Source: Nesterenkonia alkaliphila
Lineage (GTDB): Bacteria > Actinomycetota > Actinomycetes > Actinomycetales > Micrococcaceae
Reading direction: 5' to 3'
Assembly (NCBI RefSeq): GCF_009758175.1
Contig: NZ_WRPM01000098.1
Location: forward strand, 25,325-89,324
DNA: 64,000 nucleotides
Shown: positions 55,819-63,983 of the stretch, in pieces
Numbering within the stretch: position 1 is the stretch's first letter
Layout of the letters: every line of letters starts with the position of its first letter
Made by a program: the position numbers and the translations under genes
Notes under the pieces: model-generated
What the model saw: only the letters and a program-made list of their open reading frames with translations
Databases searched by the model: none
What the model was told of the DNA's origin: nothing

Positions 55819-56705
55819 CGCCGCCTGCCTCCCGGTGAGGGCGCGGCCAACGAGATCGATAGAACCAGGTCATGATCCTCAAGCAGGTCCTCGCCTGACT
55901 CGTCGAGAACCAGCCGCAGCAGGATGCCGCGCCCGATACTGGTCGTGGCATATCCGGGATGCGGGTGGCCCAGCAGGGTGCGCAACAATGTCGTCCAGGA
56001 GGTCACCGGCAGATCGAGGAACGCCAGGGCGTAGGCGTCACGACGCAGTGACTCGAAGGCGGTCCTGCGATTACCGGCATGGGCCAAGGCTGCGGTGACG
56101 TAGTCGATGGAGGACCGGGCGGTATCGGCCGGCCACCCCAGAGCGGTGACCAGTTCTATCGCTTCCTCGACCGCAGCGGTGGCTGAGGTAGCCCTCCGGT
56201 GTGGATCCCGTGCCGGGTCCGGGGTGTTCTCGGACTCGTAGCTGTCGGTGACCCGCAGGGCCGGGTGATAATCGGTCAGGGGGTTCTCCCGGTCGCCGAA
56301 ACGCTCAGGATCGTGGAAGGCAGCGATGTGGGCTCTGCGGGCTTGGTGCACCGAGCAGAGCAGACCCTGGCCGCGTTCTTCAGCGATACATGTGATCCTC
56401 ACCGCGTGAGTGATCACGCCCCACGGGTCGCGGGCGGTGCGTGCGGCGCGGGTCCGCATCACATCGAAGGCCGCCGCTGCCGCCTCCCAGGGGTCCAGTG
56501 AGTGCTTCCGTGCCAAGGCCGCGTATTTCTCCGCGGCGAAGACCATCAGCTCAGTCGCCACGGGATCGTGGGTCCAGGCTCCCTCGCCGGATTTGTGCAA
56601 GCGGGTCAGCAGTGCACGCAGCCCATCGCTGGTCGTGAAATCCTCAGCCGCCTCCGCTCCCTGCTGGGGACGGTCATTGCTCGCTGGTGGGGTGTGAGTG
56701 GTCAT
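55815..56705 (-). CDS. Uncharacterised conserved ICE protein
   Basis: 296-residue soluble, mostly helical protein. It shows AAEDFTTSDGLRALLTRLHK, LDPWEAAAAAFDVMRTRAAR and a C-terminal DLPVTSWTTLLRTLLGHPHP. Similar proteins seem common next to parB and DUF2637 genes in actinobacterial ICEs; the function is unknown. GGAGGTAACC precedes the ATG at 56705. Its TGA overlaps the parB ATG. The central part could bind DNA, as expected for a replication or mobilisation factor, but no motif shows it. Confidence 0.78.
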   Translation of the reverse strand: MTTHTPPASNDRPQQGAEAAEDFTTSDGLRALLTRLHKSGEGAWTHDPVATELMVFAAEKYAALARKHSLDPWEAAAAAFDVMRTRAARTARDPWGVITHAVRITCIAEERGQGLLCSVHQARRAHIAAFHDPERFGDRENPLTDYHPALRVTDSYESENTPDPARDPHRRATSATAAVEEAIELVTALGWPADTARSSIDYVTAALAHAGNRRTAFESLRRDAYALAFLDLPVTSWTTLLRTLLGHPHPGYATTSIGRGILLRLVLDESGEDLLEDHDLVLSISLAAPSPGGRRR

Positions 56706-56782
56706 GTCTGGGTTACCTCCTTGCCTACTAGGTGTGGAGGTCCTTTCATGGGAAGTCTTCGGGCTCATCGGGGATCACCGGA

Positions 56783-57331
56783 CTAGCTCATTCCCACACT
56801 GGTGCGGGCTGGGGTCGGTGCCGTGTGGCCACCTCTGCCGAACGACGACAGGGGTGGAAGGTTCCGTGCTTTGGAGCCCACCGTGCGCATTCCCGCCCAG
56901 GCGGCGGAACGGCTCGTCTGCGACAGTGCTGCGGTGTAGTCGATCCCGCGCCCGGAGGCCGAAGCGCCAGCGCGAGTGAAAAACTCGGTCGGGCGCACCC
57001 ATTCGATACCCGAGCCTCGGGGCACGGAGATGGCCTGCCGGAGCCGTTCACGACCGGACAGGGTCTTCTCATGCTCGACCGCATCAGGAGCACCCACCGC
57101 CTCAGGGGCGATGCCCATGCTGCGGGTCGCAGGGTCTGCATCGACACGGCCGGTCTCCACCTCCTGCGGGCTCACGGAACGAGCATCAAGGGAGGACCAT
57201 GGAGATGGTTCCGAGGTGAGGTCCCGCGCTGCTGGGTCGGACAGAGACGGATCGCTGAGTACCTCCCATGGCTCAGGAGCAGGCGGTTCGAACTGTGGGC
57301 CTAGGGTCTGTGTACTGGGGTCGGTGGTCAT
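56783..57331 (-). CDS. Uncharacterised conjugation-operon protein
   Basis: 182-residue protein, low in predicted structure and rich in Pro, Ser and Arg. The best ordered part is KTLSGRERLRQAISVPRGSG to EWVRPTEFFTRAGASASGRG. The ATG overlaps the DUF2637 stop by four bases (ATGA). I recognise no family. A relaxosome or spread accessory role is possible from position only. Confidence 0.65.
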   Translation of the reverse strand: MTTDPSTQTLGPQFEPPAPEPWEVLSDPSLSDPAARDLTSEPSPWSSLDARSVSPQEVETGRVDADPATRSMGIAPEAVGAPDAVEHEKTLSGRERLRQAISVPRGSGIEWVRPTEFFTRAGASASGRGIDYTAALSQTSRSAAWAGMRTVGSKARNLPPLSSFGRGGHTAPTPARTSVGMS

Positions 57332-58146
57332 GACGGGGTACCTTCCTGTGTATTGATGGGGACATGGTCATCTGGACCGGGGCGCACTGGGGCAGAGGGG
57401 CGGCTTGTCTGTGGGGTAGCGGCCTCTTGGTGGTCTTCTTCAGGTGTGCCTGACGGGGAATCCGGGAAACGCCGGGCGAGCCAGCGTCCGATCGTGGAGG
57501 GATGGACCCCGAGCTCGCGAGCAACAGCTGCGTTGGACCAGCCCCGATCACGCAGCTCAACCGCCCGGGCATACCCCTCTGGGCGCGACGTAGCCGCGGC
57601 CGGAGCTGGTTCTTCTTCCGTTTCAGTGAGCCCTACAAGGGTCTGCGGTGCCGCAGCGATCTCTTCTGCAGGGGACGACGAAGTCAGGTTGATGGGCGCG
57701 AGCCGTTCCGGGGTCACGAGAGGACTGGAGGGTGGAGGGTCGGTCGAGCGGATCAGCACGACCGTCAGATGCGTGGAGGCGAGCAACACCAACGGAGGCA
57801 CGGCGGCGACCACAGCGGCCAGCACTGCCGGAACCGTCGCGTCGGCGGCGACGAAAGCGTGCAGGATATTCGCCACCACAGAGACCAGAGCACCGCAGAT
57901 CAGCAGCGTCCAGGCATACCACGCACCGGTGAGCTGATCGAGTGCGAACACGGCAATGGTTGCCACCACGATCAGACCATCGACAAGCAGCGGCCACACC
58001 CACGCTCGTCCTTCTGGCACCCCAGAGCGTGCAGCCAGATCAGCCAAGGCCGTGAAGGACAGCCAGAACGCGCCCAACCCGATCAGCACCGTGCCTGTCC
58101 CTGCGATGACGACCGGCCACCTCCACCGCCCAGCGACCATGTCCAT
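57328..58146 (-). CDS. DUF2637 membrane protein with C-terminal HTH
   Basis: 272-residue protein. Four membrane helices (VVIAGTGTVLIGLGAFWLSF, VWPLLVDGLIVVATIAVFAL, AWTLLICGALVSVVANILHA, VLAAVVAAVPPLVLLASTHL) make the DUF2637 domain found in SpdA/SpdB-like spread proteins of Streptomyces plasmids. After a linker comes an HTH: AVELRDRGWSNAAVARELGV and HPSTIGRWLARRF. Membrane anchoring joined to DNA binding suits a protein that tethers the element at the membrane or at septa. The ATG overlaps the primase stop as TGATG. Confidence 0.87.
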   Translation of the reverse strand: MDMVAGRWRWPVVIAGTGTVLIGLGAFWLSFTALADLAARSGVPEGRAWVWPLLVDGLIVVATIAVFALDQLTGAWYAWTLLICGALVSVVANILHAFVAADATVPAVLAAVVAAVPPLVLLASTHLTVVLIRSTDPPPSSPLVTPERLAPINLTSSSPAEEIAAAPQTLVGLTETEEEPAPAAATSRPEGYARAVELRDRGWSNAAVARELGVHPSTIGRWLARRFPDSPSGTPEEDHQEAATPQTSRPSAPVRPGPDDHVPINTQEGTPS

Positions 58147-59087
58147 CACAACCCCCGAAACACAGGCGGTGAAGAGGGAGCTGGCTGGCGCTGCGCGTGG
58201 GAAAAGCCGCGGTTCACGTGCGTCTGTCCGGTGGTGCGGGATCGTGGGGCATGGACCGTGCGATAGGCCGAACTCACCGTGGAGGTGATCTCCTGCTCGT
58301 GCAACCCGGCATGACCTGCCGCCGAAGTCAGAACCTCCAGCGCATCAGAGGCGGGCATGCCGTTCTCCGCGAGCCTGCACGCAGCCCAGAACAGCCCAGC
58401 ATTCCGTTCGCCTTCTTGCCGCCGCGCTACCCACGAGGCCAGACGCGAAGCATCGACAGACCGATCCACGGCCTCGGGCATCGACGCGGGTGAGGTAGGG
58501 GAGGGGCGGGGGTCAAGGAAGTCCCTCAGACCATCCGCGTCAAGAGTGCGGGTCTCCCCAGGATTCACAGCCTCGACCGTGTAGAACATCCGATCGGTAC
58601 CGATCACCCGACTCGAGGGAGGAACAATGATGTAGCCACCATCACCGCGAAAATCCACCCCTGCCCGTGCCGCCTGCCACGACCGCTGCTCAACTCCTGA
58701 TGTCGCAGGGAAATAGGCGTGCATCCCACCTGATGGCGAACGCGTCACCAGCTCCCACCCAGAGACCAACCCAGCATTCTCCGCCCGGGCAAACGACTCA
58801 TAACCATCCACCATCGGGTGACGGTCCACATCGACCACCACCACACCGGAGGCAGCACCTGTGGGGATCCCAATATTGGCCTGCGGCATGGCCGCCCACC
58901 ACCCCTCGACCTGCCACACATCCGTTGTCGCCCCATGAAACCCACGAGCAGTCAGTGGCTTCTTCCCATTGGCCGCGCACGGGAACACTGGGACGTCGCC
59001 CTCCACGATCGCTCGGGCTGCCTCAACGGGCGCAGAAGAGCCATCAACATGCACAAGCACAGAGGACAGGGCACCACGATCAGCCAT
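58146..59087 (-). CDS. Bifunctional DNA primase/polymerase
   Basis: 313-residue Prim-Pol (AEP superfamily) protein. It shows GDVPVFPCAANGKKPLTARG, GANIGIPTG-type sequence (QANIGIPTGAASGVVVVDVD) with the catalytic D-x-D, and RSPSGGMHAYFPATSG, then GVDFRGDGGYIIVPPS, all standard motifs of the family. A C-terminal helical part (NAGLFWAACRLAENG) follows. I chose the ATG at 59087, which overlaps the stop of a short leader ORF as TGATG. It would start replication of the excised or transferred element. Confidence 0.92.
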   Translation of the reverse strand: MADRGALSSVLVHVDGSSAPVEAARAIVEGDVPVFPCAANGKKPLTARGFHGATTDVWQVEGWWAAMPQANIGIPTGAASGVVVVDVDRHPMVDGYESFARAENAGLVSGWELVTRSPSGGMHAYFPATSGVEQRSWQAARAGVDFRGDGGYIIVPPSSRVIGTDRMFYTVEAVNPGETRTLDADGLRDFLDPRPSPTSPASMPEAVDRSVDASRLASWVARRQEGERNAGLFWAACRLAENGMPASDALEVLTSAAGHAGLHEQEITSTVSSAYRTVHAPRSRTTGQTHVNRGFSHAQRQPAPSSPPVFRGL

Positions 59088-59170
59088 CACAGGAGGCCTC
59101 GCACGGTCTGATCGAGGCCACTCAGGCTGGCCGCGTGGACCGGTCTGGTGTGGAACCGTATGCTCGTCAT
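59087..59170 (-). CDS. 27-codon leader ORF coupled to the primase
   Basis: ATG at 59170 is preceded by GGAGGGAGG at about seven bases, the best ribosome binding site near the primase. It encodes 27 residues (MTSIRFHTRPVHAASLSGLD and on) and its TGA shares bases with the primase ATG (TGATG). The primase start has no ribosome binding site of its own, so its translation probably depends on re-initiation after this peptide. The 219 bases upstream to the araC-type gene (59171-59389) hold the promoter and no gene; ACCGT-CAGA-ACGGT near 59275 is a small inverted repeat there. Confidence 0.65.
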   Translation of the reverse strand: MTSIRFHTRPVHAASLSGLDQTVRGLL

Positions 59171-59389
59171 CGCCTAGCCTCCCTCCAGGAGCCACGAAAC
59201 CTGTGGCATTTCTGATGAGGTGTGTACGATGCGCCGTAGGCTGGCAGACGCGGAGCGGTCAGGCCCGGTGACGACCGTCAGAACGGTGCATCGGACAAGG
59301 GACCCACCTGTTTATCTGCCCGGGGCGACGACTTCGAGAGCCTTACGGGAGAGACCAGAAGATTGCCCTCAACGATGCGACGATCGCCC

Positions 59390-60277
59390 TCACTTTTCGG
59401 CGATAAGTCGCCGGTAGTGCCGAGGGTTTACTCCCATCACACGGCGGAAGGACCGCGCCGCATGACTTCTATCTTTCCACCCCACTCTTCGCGCTATATC
59501 TTGAATGGGAAGCTGTGTGGTGCGTATCATGCGAGCCATTTCGTGGGCTCTTAGAGTGGTTTGGTGCGCAAGCGGCGTAGTGTTATATGATTCAACGAAA
59601 ATCCGGTGTGCCTGTGATGGTGATAGGTGAACCTTGGACGCCAGATTCTTCAGCGTGAGGTATTGAGAGATGTCGTCTTCTACCGTTTCGCGCAGAATAA
59701 GAGCTTCATGCCTGAGGGGCCCGAAAGATGGCAAGGGCGATGTCTGTGGGTGTTCATCTGCTTGGTCAATGTGCTCTCCCTGAGAGGTATCGAGGAACGG
59801 GGAGAGCACATCAAGTACGGATGCCAAGTCGGCCTGCATTCGGAAAAAGCGCTGAGTGATCGCCCCTTCGAGGTCCATCTCCACCAGTCGATCAAGCCAC
59901 GGAGCCATTAGGCCGATGCGGTCAGCACCGATATTCACTATGAGTGTCGGATCGGGGAAGCGAGAAGAAATTAGGTCCCAAGCATCATCTCGGTCGGAGA
60001 GAATTGCGGCATAGCGCCAGAAGGATTGATCGATTAGATAATTAATGTCCACATAGAGGGTCGTTGTAGTCGTTGACCCTTCGGGGTGGATCGTGAAAAC
60101 TGTATTAGGGGCGAGAATGAGTGCATCTCCAGCCCGGATATTATATTCTCTCAAACCATTACTGATGATTGCTGTCCCATGACGGATGAAGCTGAACTGT
60201 ACGCAATTGAAGATGCTAGGACCATGCGGACTCATGCGCGTTTCAGTTCGAGCTGCCAAAGGACTGTGAAGGCTCAT
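59390..60277 (-). CDS. AraC-family transcription regulator
   Basis: 295-residue regulator. The first 180 residues are a cupin-like sensor (YNIRAGDALILAPNTVFTIH). The C-terminal 100 residues hold two HTHs: YLTLKNLASKVHLSPSQAHR, then IQDIARRVGWKDRSHAARSF and RRVMGVNPRHYRRLI, the AraC/XylS signature. I chose the ATG at 60277; further upstream sequence is in a relic frame. The ligand is unknown. It is less GC-rich than its neighbours, which suggests a separate origin. Confidence 0.85.
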   Translation of the reverse strand: MSLHSPLAARTETRMSPHGPSIFNCVQFSFIRHGTAIISNGLREYNIRAGDALILAPNTVFTIHPEGSTTTTTLYVDINYLIDQSFWRYAAILSDRDDAWDLISSRFPDPTLIVNIGADRIGLMAPWLDRLVEMDLEGAITQRFFRMQADLASVLDVLSPFLDTSQGEHIDQADEHPQTSPLPSFGPLRHEALILRETVEDDISQYLTLKNLASKVHLSPSQAHRIFVESYNTTPLAHQTTLRAHEMARMIRTTQLPIQDIARRVGWKDRSHAARSFRRVMGVNPRHYRRLIAEK

Positions 60278-60509
60278 TGCCCGAAGAGACTGGTGCTGTT
60301 CACTGGATTCTCGCCGGTGTCTACCGTGCTGGGGACGACGCCAACGATGTCGCCTCCAGGCTGTAGTTGCCCGTATCCGAAGAGCCTGAAGACCATCTTC
60401 CCCGCCTCTGCGGTGACGCCGGTGGCCGTTGACCGAGTGCATAGTCCCGCACGGTCAGGGGTATACCGCTGTGTCCGGACAGCTGGGTTGCAGACAGCGT
60501 GGCCGTCAT
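60274..60509 (-). pseudogene. Possible frameshifted small gene after the copper operon
   Basis: From the ATG at 60509 the frame reads MTATLSATQLSGHSGIPLTV, then RDYALG. Another frame takes over near 60430 as STATGVTAEAGKMVFRLFGY and GQLQPGGDIVGVVPSTVDTG, and stops at 60274-60276. Each half looks more protein-like than its continuation. I do not recognise the product. It lies 14 bases after the 43-residue ORF, so it may be the broken last gene of the copper operon. Chance open frames are possible. Confidence 0.35.
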
Positions 60510-60523
60510 GCGGGTCTCAGTGT

Positions 60524-60655
60524 TTATGACCCGCCGGGGCGGTGCCCTAGGCGGATGGTGAAGGCCCAGTGGATGGCTTGGCAGCAGCGCTGGGCGGTGA
60601 AGTCGATGTGACCTGTCTTGCTCAGTATCTGGAGCCCGCGGGTGAGGATGTTCAT
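60524..60655 (-). CDS. Short ORF between csoR and araC-type gene
   Basis: 43 residues: MNILTRGLQILSKTGHIDFT, then AQRCCQAIHWAFTIRL and a basic end. A GGACGGGAACACA stretch precedes the ATG. A Cys-Cys pair and His residues could bind metal, which would suit the location 20 bases after csoR, but no family is recognised. It could be a genuine small protein of the copper operon or chance. Confidence 0.4.
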   Translation of the reverse strand: MNILTRGLQILSKTGHIDFTAQRCCQAIHWAFTIRLGHRPGGS

Positions 60656-60675
60656 TGTGTTCCCGTCCTGTCCTT

Positions 60676-60996
60676 CTAGGAGCGCACGAGTCGTGCGATG
60701 GCGGCGGAGGCTTCTTTGATTTTTGCTTCGGCCTCGTGGGTGTCGCCGTCGTTGATGGCTCGGCTGACGCAGTGGTTGAGGTGGTCATCAACGAGTCCGA
60801 GGGCGACCTTGTTCAGCGCGGAGGTGATGGCGCTGATTTGGGTGAGGATGTCGATGCAGTAGGTATCCTCGTCGATCATGCGATGGATGCCGCGTGCTTG
60901 GCCCTCGATGCGCCGTAACCGGGTGAGGTAGCGGTCTTTGTCGCTGATGTAGCCGTGACTGGTAGTATCCGCGGGTCTGGGGGCGGTGGTGGCCAT
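60676..60996 (-). CDS. csoR: CsoR-family copper-sensing repressor
   Basis: 106-residue all-helical repressor. The Cu(I) ligands Cys47 (DTYCIDIL), His72 and Cys76 (DDHLNHCV) are in the C-x(24)-H-x(3)-C pattern of CsoR. DRYLTRLRRIEGQARGIHRM is the basic DNA-binding helix. AAGGAGAGAACC precedes the ATG at 60996. It follows the ATPase gene by 14 bases, so the repressor is co-transcribed downstream of its target pump. Copper would release it from the operon promoter. Confidence 0.95.
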   Translation of the reverse strand: MATTAPRPADTTSHGYISDKDRYLTRLRRIEGQARGIHRMIDEDTYCIDILTQISAITSALNKVALGLVDDHLNHCVSRAINDGDTHEAEAKIKEASAAIARLVRS

Positions 60997-61010
60997 GGCA
61001 GGTTCTCTCC

Positions 61011-63209
61011 TTATGTGCGTTCGAGGATGCGCTCGGTGCTGGCTTGGGGGGTCAGGTCGAGTCGGCGCAGCAGCTGGGCGTTGAGCGCGACGACCACGGT
61101 GGAGACCGACATGAGGATCGCGCCGATGCTCATGGGCAGCACGAAACCGATCGGGGCCAGCACACCGGCTGCCAGCGGTACGGCGGCGAGGTTGTAGCCG
61201 GCGGCCCACCACAGGTTCTGCTTCATCTTCCGGTATGAGGCGCGGGAGAGTTCGAACACCGAGAGCACCGAGCGCGGATCGGACGAGGCGAGGATGACCC
61301 CGGCCGAGCCGATGGCCACATCAGTACCGGCGCCGATGGCGATGCCGACGTCGGCCTGGGCCAGGGCGGGGGCGTCGTTGACGCCGTCACCGACCATGGC
61401 GACTCTGCGGCCTTCATCCTGGAGTTCGGCCACCTTGGCGGCCTTGTCCTCCGGTCGGACACCGGCGAAGACCCGGTCGATGCCGAGGTCCTTCGCGACG
61501 GTGTCGGCGACGGCTTGGGCGTCCCCGGTGATCATCACCACCTGCACACCGCGGGCGTGGAGGGCGTCGACGGCGTCGCGGGATTCGGGCCGGATCTCAT
61601 CGGCGAGCCTGAGTGCTCCGATGACCTCGCCGTCGGCGATCACGTGCAGGATGATCGCTCCTTCCTCGCGCCACTGATCGGCCACCGGCAGCTCGCCGGC
61701 GGAGTGCTGCTGGAGCAAGTAAGGCCCTCCGACCTCGATGACCGCGGCCTCGACGGTGGCCTTGACCCCGACAGCAGGGGAGGAGGAGAAGTCCGAGGCC
61801 CTGGGCACGTGGAGGCCCCTGGTGCCGGCGGCTCCGGTGATGGCGCGGGCCAGGGGGTGCTCACTGTCGGATTCGGCGGCTGCGGCCAGGGCCAGCACCT
61901 CGTCCTCACTGCGACCGCTGACGGTTTCGACGCCGGTGACGGTGGGCTCGCCCTTGGTCAGGGTGCCGGTCTTGTCGAAGAGCACTGAGTCGACGGTGCG
62001 CATGGACTCCAGGGCCAGCCGGTCCTTGACCAGCACCCCGCCGCGGGCGGCGCGTTCGGTCGCGATGGAGACCACCAGCGGGATCGCCAGTCCCAGCGCA
62101 TGGGGGCAGGCGATGACCAGAACGGTGATGGTGCGCACCACCGCGGCATCCGGCACACCTAGCAGGGTCCAGGTGATCGCGGTGATCGCGGCGGCGCCCA
62201 GGGCGAACCAGAACAACAGCGCCGCCGCGGTGTCGGCGATCCGCTGCGCCCGCGAGGATGAGGCCTGTGCATCGGCGACCAGCTTCTGAATCCCGGCCAG
62301 AGCGGTGTCATCACCGGTCGCGGTCACCTCCACCCGCAGCCCAGAGTCAGTGGCCACCGTCCCGGCGACCACCTGTTCGCCGATCTCGCGGCGAACCGTC
62401 TTGGACTCACCGGTCACCATCGACTCATCCATCGACGCCGAGCCATCGACGATCTTCCCATCGGCGGGCACCGAGGCGCCTGGACGGAGAATGACGACGT
62501 CTCCGACGACGAGGTCAGCCGGAGCGACCGTGACGACTTCCCCGGCATCGTCGAGTTTTTCGGCTTCATCGGGCAGCAGGGCGGCCAGGGAGTCCAGTGC
62601 GGAGGTGGTGCGGGCCAGGGAGCGCATCTCGATCCAGTGGCCCAGCAGCATGATCACCACGAGCAGGGCCATCTCCCACCAGAAGTTCAGCTCATGCTCA
62701 AGAATCCGCAGGCTGGCTCCCCACGAGGCGATGAAGGCCACAGTGATCGCCAGACCGATCAACAGCATCATCCCCGGCTTGCGTGAACGAAGCTCAGAGA
62801 CTCCGCCGGTCAGGAACGGCGAGCCGCCCCAGACGTAGATGATGGTGCCCAGAAGCGGGGAGACCCACCAGACCCATTCAGCCTCGGGCAGGTGGTAGCC
62901 CACCAAGTGGGCGAACATCTCGTTGAACCCGACCACCGGGATCGCCAGGGCGAGCATGATCCAGAACAGGCGGCGGAACTGGCCCACGTGATCACCGTGA
63001 CCGCCATGACCCCCATGTCCGCCGTGGTGGTCATGACCACCATGACCGGTGTGGCTTTCGTGGCCGGCATGGTCATCGTGCCCGTGGTGGCTCTGGTGGT
63101 CGTGGTGACCGCCGTGCTCGTCGTGGTGATGATGCTCCGGTCGGTCCTCATGCGTGGTGTGCCCGCCGCTGTGAGCATGATGCCGGTGGGCATCGTGTGT
63201 GTTGTCCAT
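61011..63209 (-). CDS. CopB-type copper-exporting P1B ATPase with His-rich N-terminus
   Basis: 732-residue pump. The first 74 residues hold 29 His in H-x and HGGH-type repeats. The membrane part begins near 80. The actuator TGES is at 266-269, the channel motif CPH at 368-370, the phosphorylation site DKTGT at 412-416, then SEHPLA, TGDAQ and GDGVNDAPAL. CPH and the His-rich tail mark the P1B-3 (CopB) group, which moves Cu(II)/Cu(I) or Ag. CAGGAGGAAC precedes the ATG at 63209; upstream residues in the longer frame are non-coding. Second gene of the operon after the YdhK-like lipoprotein. Confidence 0.95.
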   Translation of the reverse strand: MDNTHDAHRHHAHSGGHTTHEDRPEHHHHDEHGGHHDHQSHHGHDDHAGHESHTGHGGHDHHGGHGGHGGHGDHVGQFRRLFWIMLALAIPVVGFNEMFAHLVGYHLPEAEWVWWVSPLLGTIIYVWGGSPFLTGGVSELRSRKPGMMLLIGLAITVAFIASWGASLRILEHELNFWWEMALLVVIMLLGHWIEMRSLARTTSALDSLAALLPDEAEKLDDAGEVVTVAPADLVVGDVVILRPGASVPADGKIVDGSASMDESMVTGESKTVRREIGEQVVAGTVATDSGLRVEVTATGDDTALAGIQKLVADAQASSSRAQRIADTAAALLFWFALGAAAITAITWTLLGVPDAAVVRTITVLVIACPHALGLAIPLVVSIATERAARGGVLVKDRLALESMRTVDSVLFDKTGTLTKGEPTVTGVETVSGRSEDEVLALAAAAESDSEHPLARAITGAAGTRGLHVPRASDFSSSPAVGVKATVEAAVIEVGGPYLLQQHSAGELPVADQWREEGAIILHVIADGEVIGALRLADEIRPESRDAVDALHARGVQVVMITGDAQAVADTVAKDLGIDRVFAGVRPEDKAAKVAELQDEGRRVAMVGDGVNDAPALAQADVGIAIGAGTDVAIGSAGVILASSDPRSVLSVFELSRASYRKMKQNLWWAAGYNLAAVPLAAGVLAPIGFVLPMSIGAILMSVSTVVVALNAQLLRRLDLTPQASTERILERT

Positions 63210-63262
63210 GCCGGTTCCGTTCCTCCTGTTCTGGTTCGGACCTCGGCCCGTCATCGGGGCGA

Positions 63263-63850
63263 TCAGCTGGTGGGTTCGATCTCGGATTCGACGACCCACT
63301 TGTGGTTGGTCATGGTCATGTCCTCGGCTTCGACGTCGACGACGTAGACGGTCTCCTCGGTCGAGGAGAAGATCGTGGCGGTCGCTCCGTCCATGCCTTC
63401 CATGTGTTCGGCGGCCAATGTGACCTCGGTGCCGTCCTCCAGGCGCTGGTCTCCGGCGTCTTCCAGCTCTTCGTGGACGACCCATTTGTGATCGGTCACC
63501 GGATCACCGCCGGTGGTGGGGGTGTAGTCGACCGAGTAGGTGAAGGTGTCGTAGGCGCCGACGATCGTCGCGGGGGCGCCGTCCATGCCGGGCATGTGAT
63601 CGGCGGTCAGGGTGACCTCCTCGCCGTCTGCGTACTCGGGGGCGGCGGCCTCGGCCATGCCTTCGGGCACCGGCCCGCCGTCCTCCGGGTGGCCCATGTG
63701 CTCGTGGCCGTCCTCGGTGTCCTCGCCGTGGTCCTCGTGTTCGGCCGGCGCCTCGTCCGGTTCCGATTCTGCGTCGGAGGCGCAGCCGGTCAGGACGAGT
63801 GATGCGTTGAATGCCGCTGCCCCTGGGGGCTGCGCCAGTGCCTTGCTCAT
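63263..63850 (-). CDS. YdhK-like lipoprotein with two DUF1541 domains
   Basis: 195-residue lipoprotein. The lipobox LVLTGC ends a short, only weakly hydrophobic signal (MSKALAQPPGAAAFNASLVL). After an acidic His-containing linker there are two repeats of the DUF1541 unit: VTLTADHMPGMDGAPATIVG with VTDHKWVVHEEL, and VTLAAEHMEGMDGATATIFS with TNHKWVVESEI. The HM-x-GM motif probably binds copper outside the membrane. GAAGGAGAAGC precedes the ATG at 63850. It starts the copper operon, which agrees with YdhK homologues near CopB and CsoR in Gram-positive bacteria. Confidence 0.88.
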   Translation of the reverse strand: MSKALAQPPGAAAFNASLVLTGCASDAESEPDEAPAEHEDHGEDTEDGHEHMGHPEDGGPVPEGMAEAAAPEYADGEEVTLTADHMPGMDGAPATIVGAYDTFTYSVDYTPTTGGDPVTDHKWVVHEELEDAGDQRLEDGTEVTLAAEHMEGMDGATATIFSSTEETVYVVDVEAEDMTMTNHKWVVESEIEPTS

Positions 63851-63937
63851 GTGCTTCTCCTTCGGTCTCACATCGCTCTGGACCCGTATGTCGCCTCTGG
63901 TCCGATGCGGGCCGCACTCGCGGTGGTCGGGAGGAGC

Positions 63938-63983
63938 GGGTTCCGCGCCTGCCGGGACGTGTGCTCGGGCAGGCGCGGAACCC
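63938..63983. terminator. Strong hairpin at the right edge
   Basis: GGGTTCCGCGCCTGCC pairs perfectly with GGCAGGCGCGGAACCC around 14 bases, followed on the plus strand by TAGGTGTGGGTTTTC. It lies 88 bases upstream of the copper operon start, so it most likely ends a transcript entering from beyond 64000 or insulates the operon promoter. Confidence 0.8.

Noticed and set aside
55815..56705. Relaxase
   Set aside because: No HUH triad or catalytic Tyr motif is visible; the protein is kept as unknown.
59171..59389. Origin of transfer upstream of the primase
   Set aside because: Only a short ACCGT/ACGGT repeat is present; nothing distinguishes it from an ordinary promoter region.
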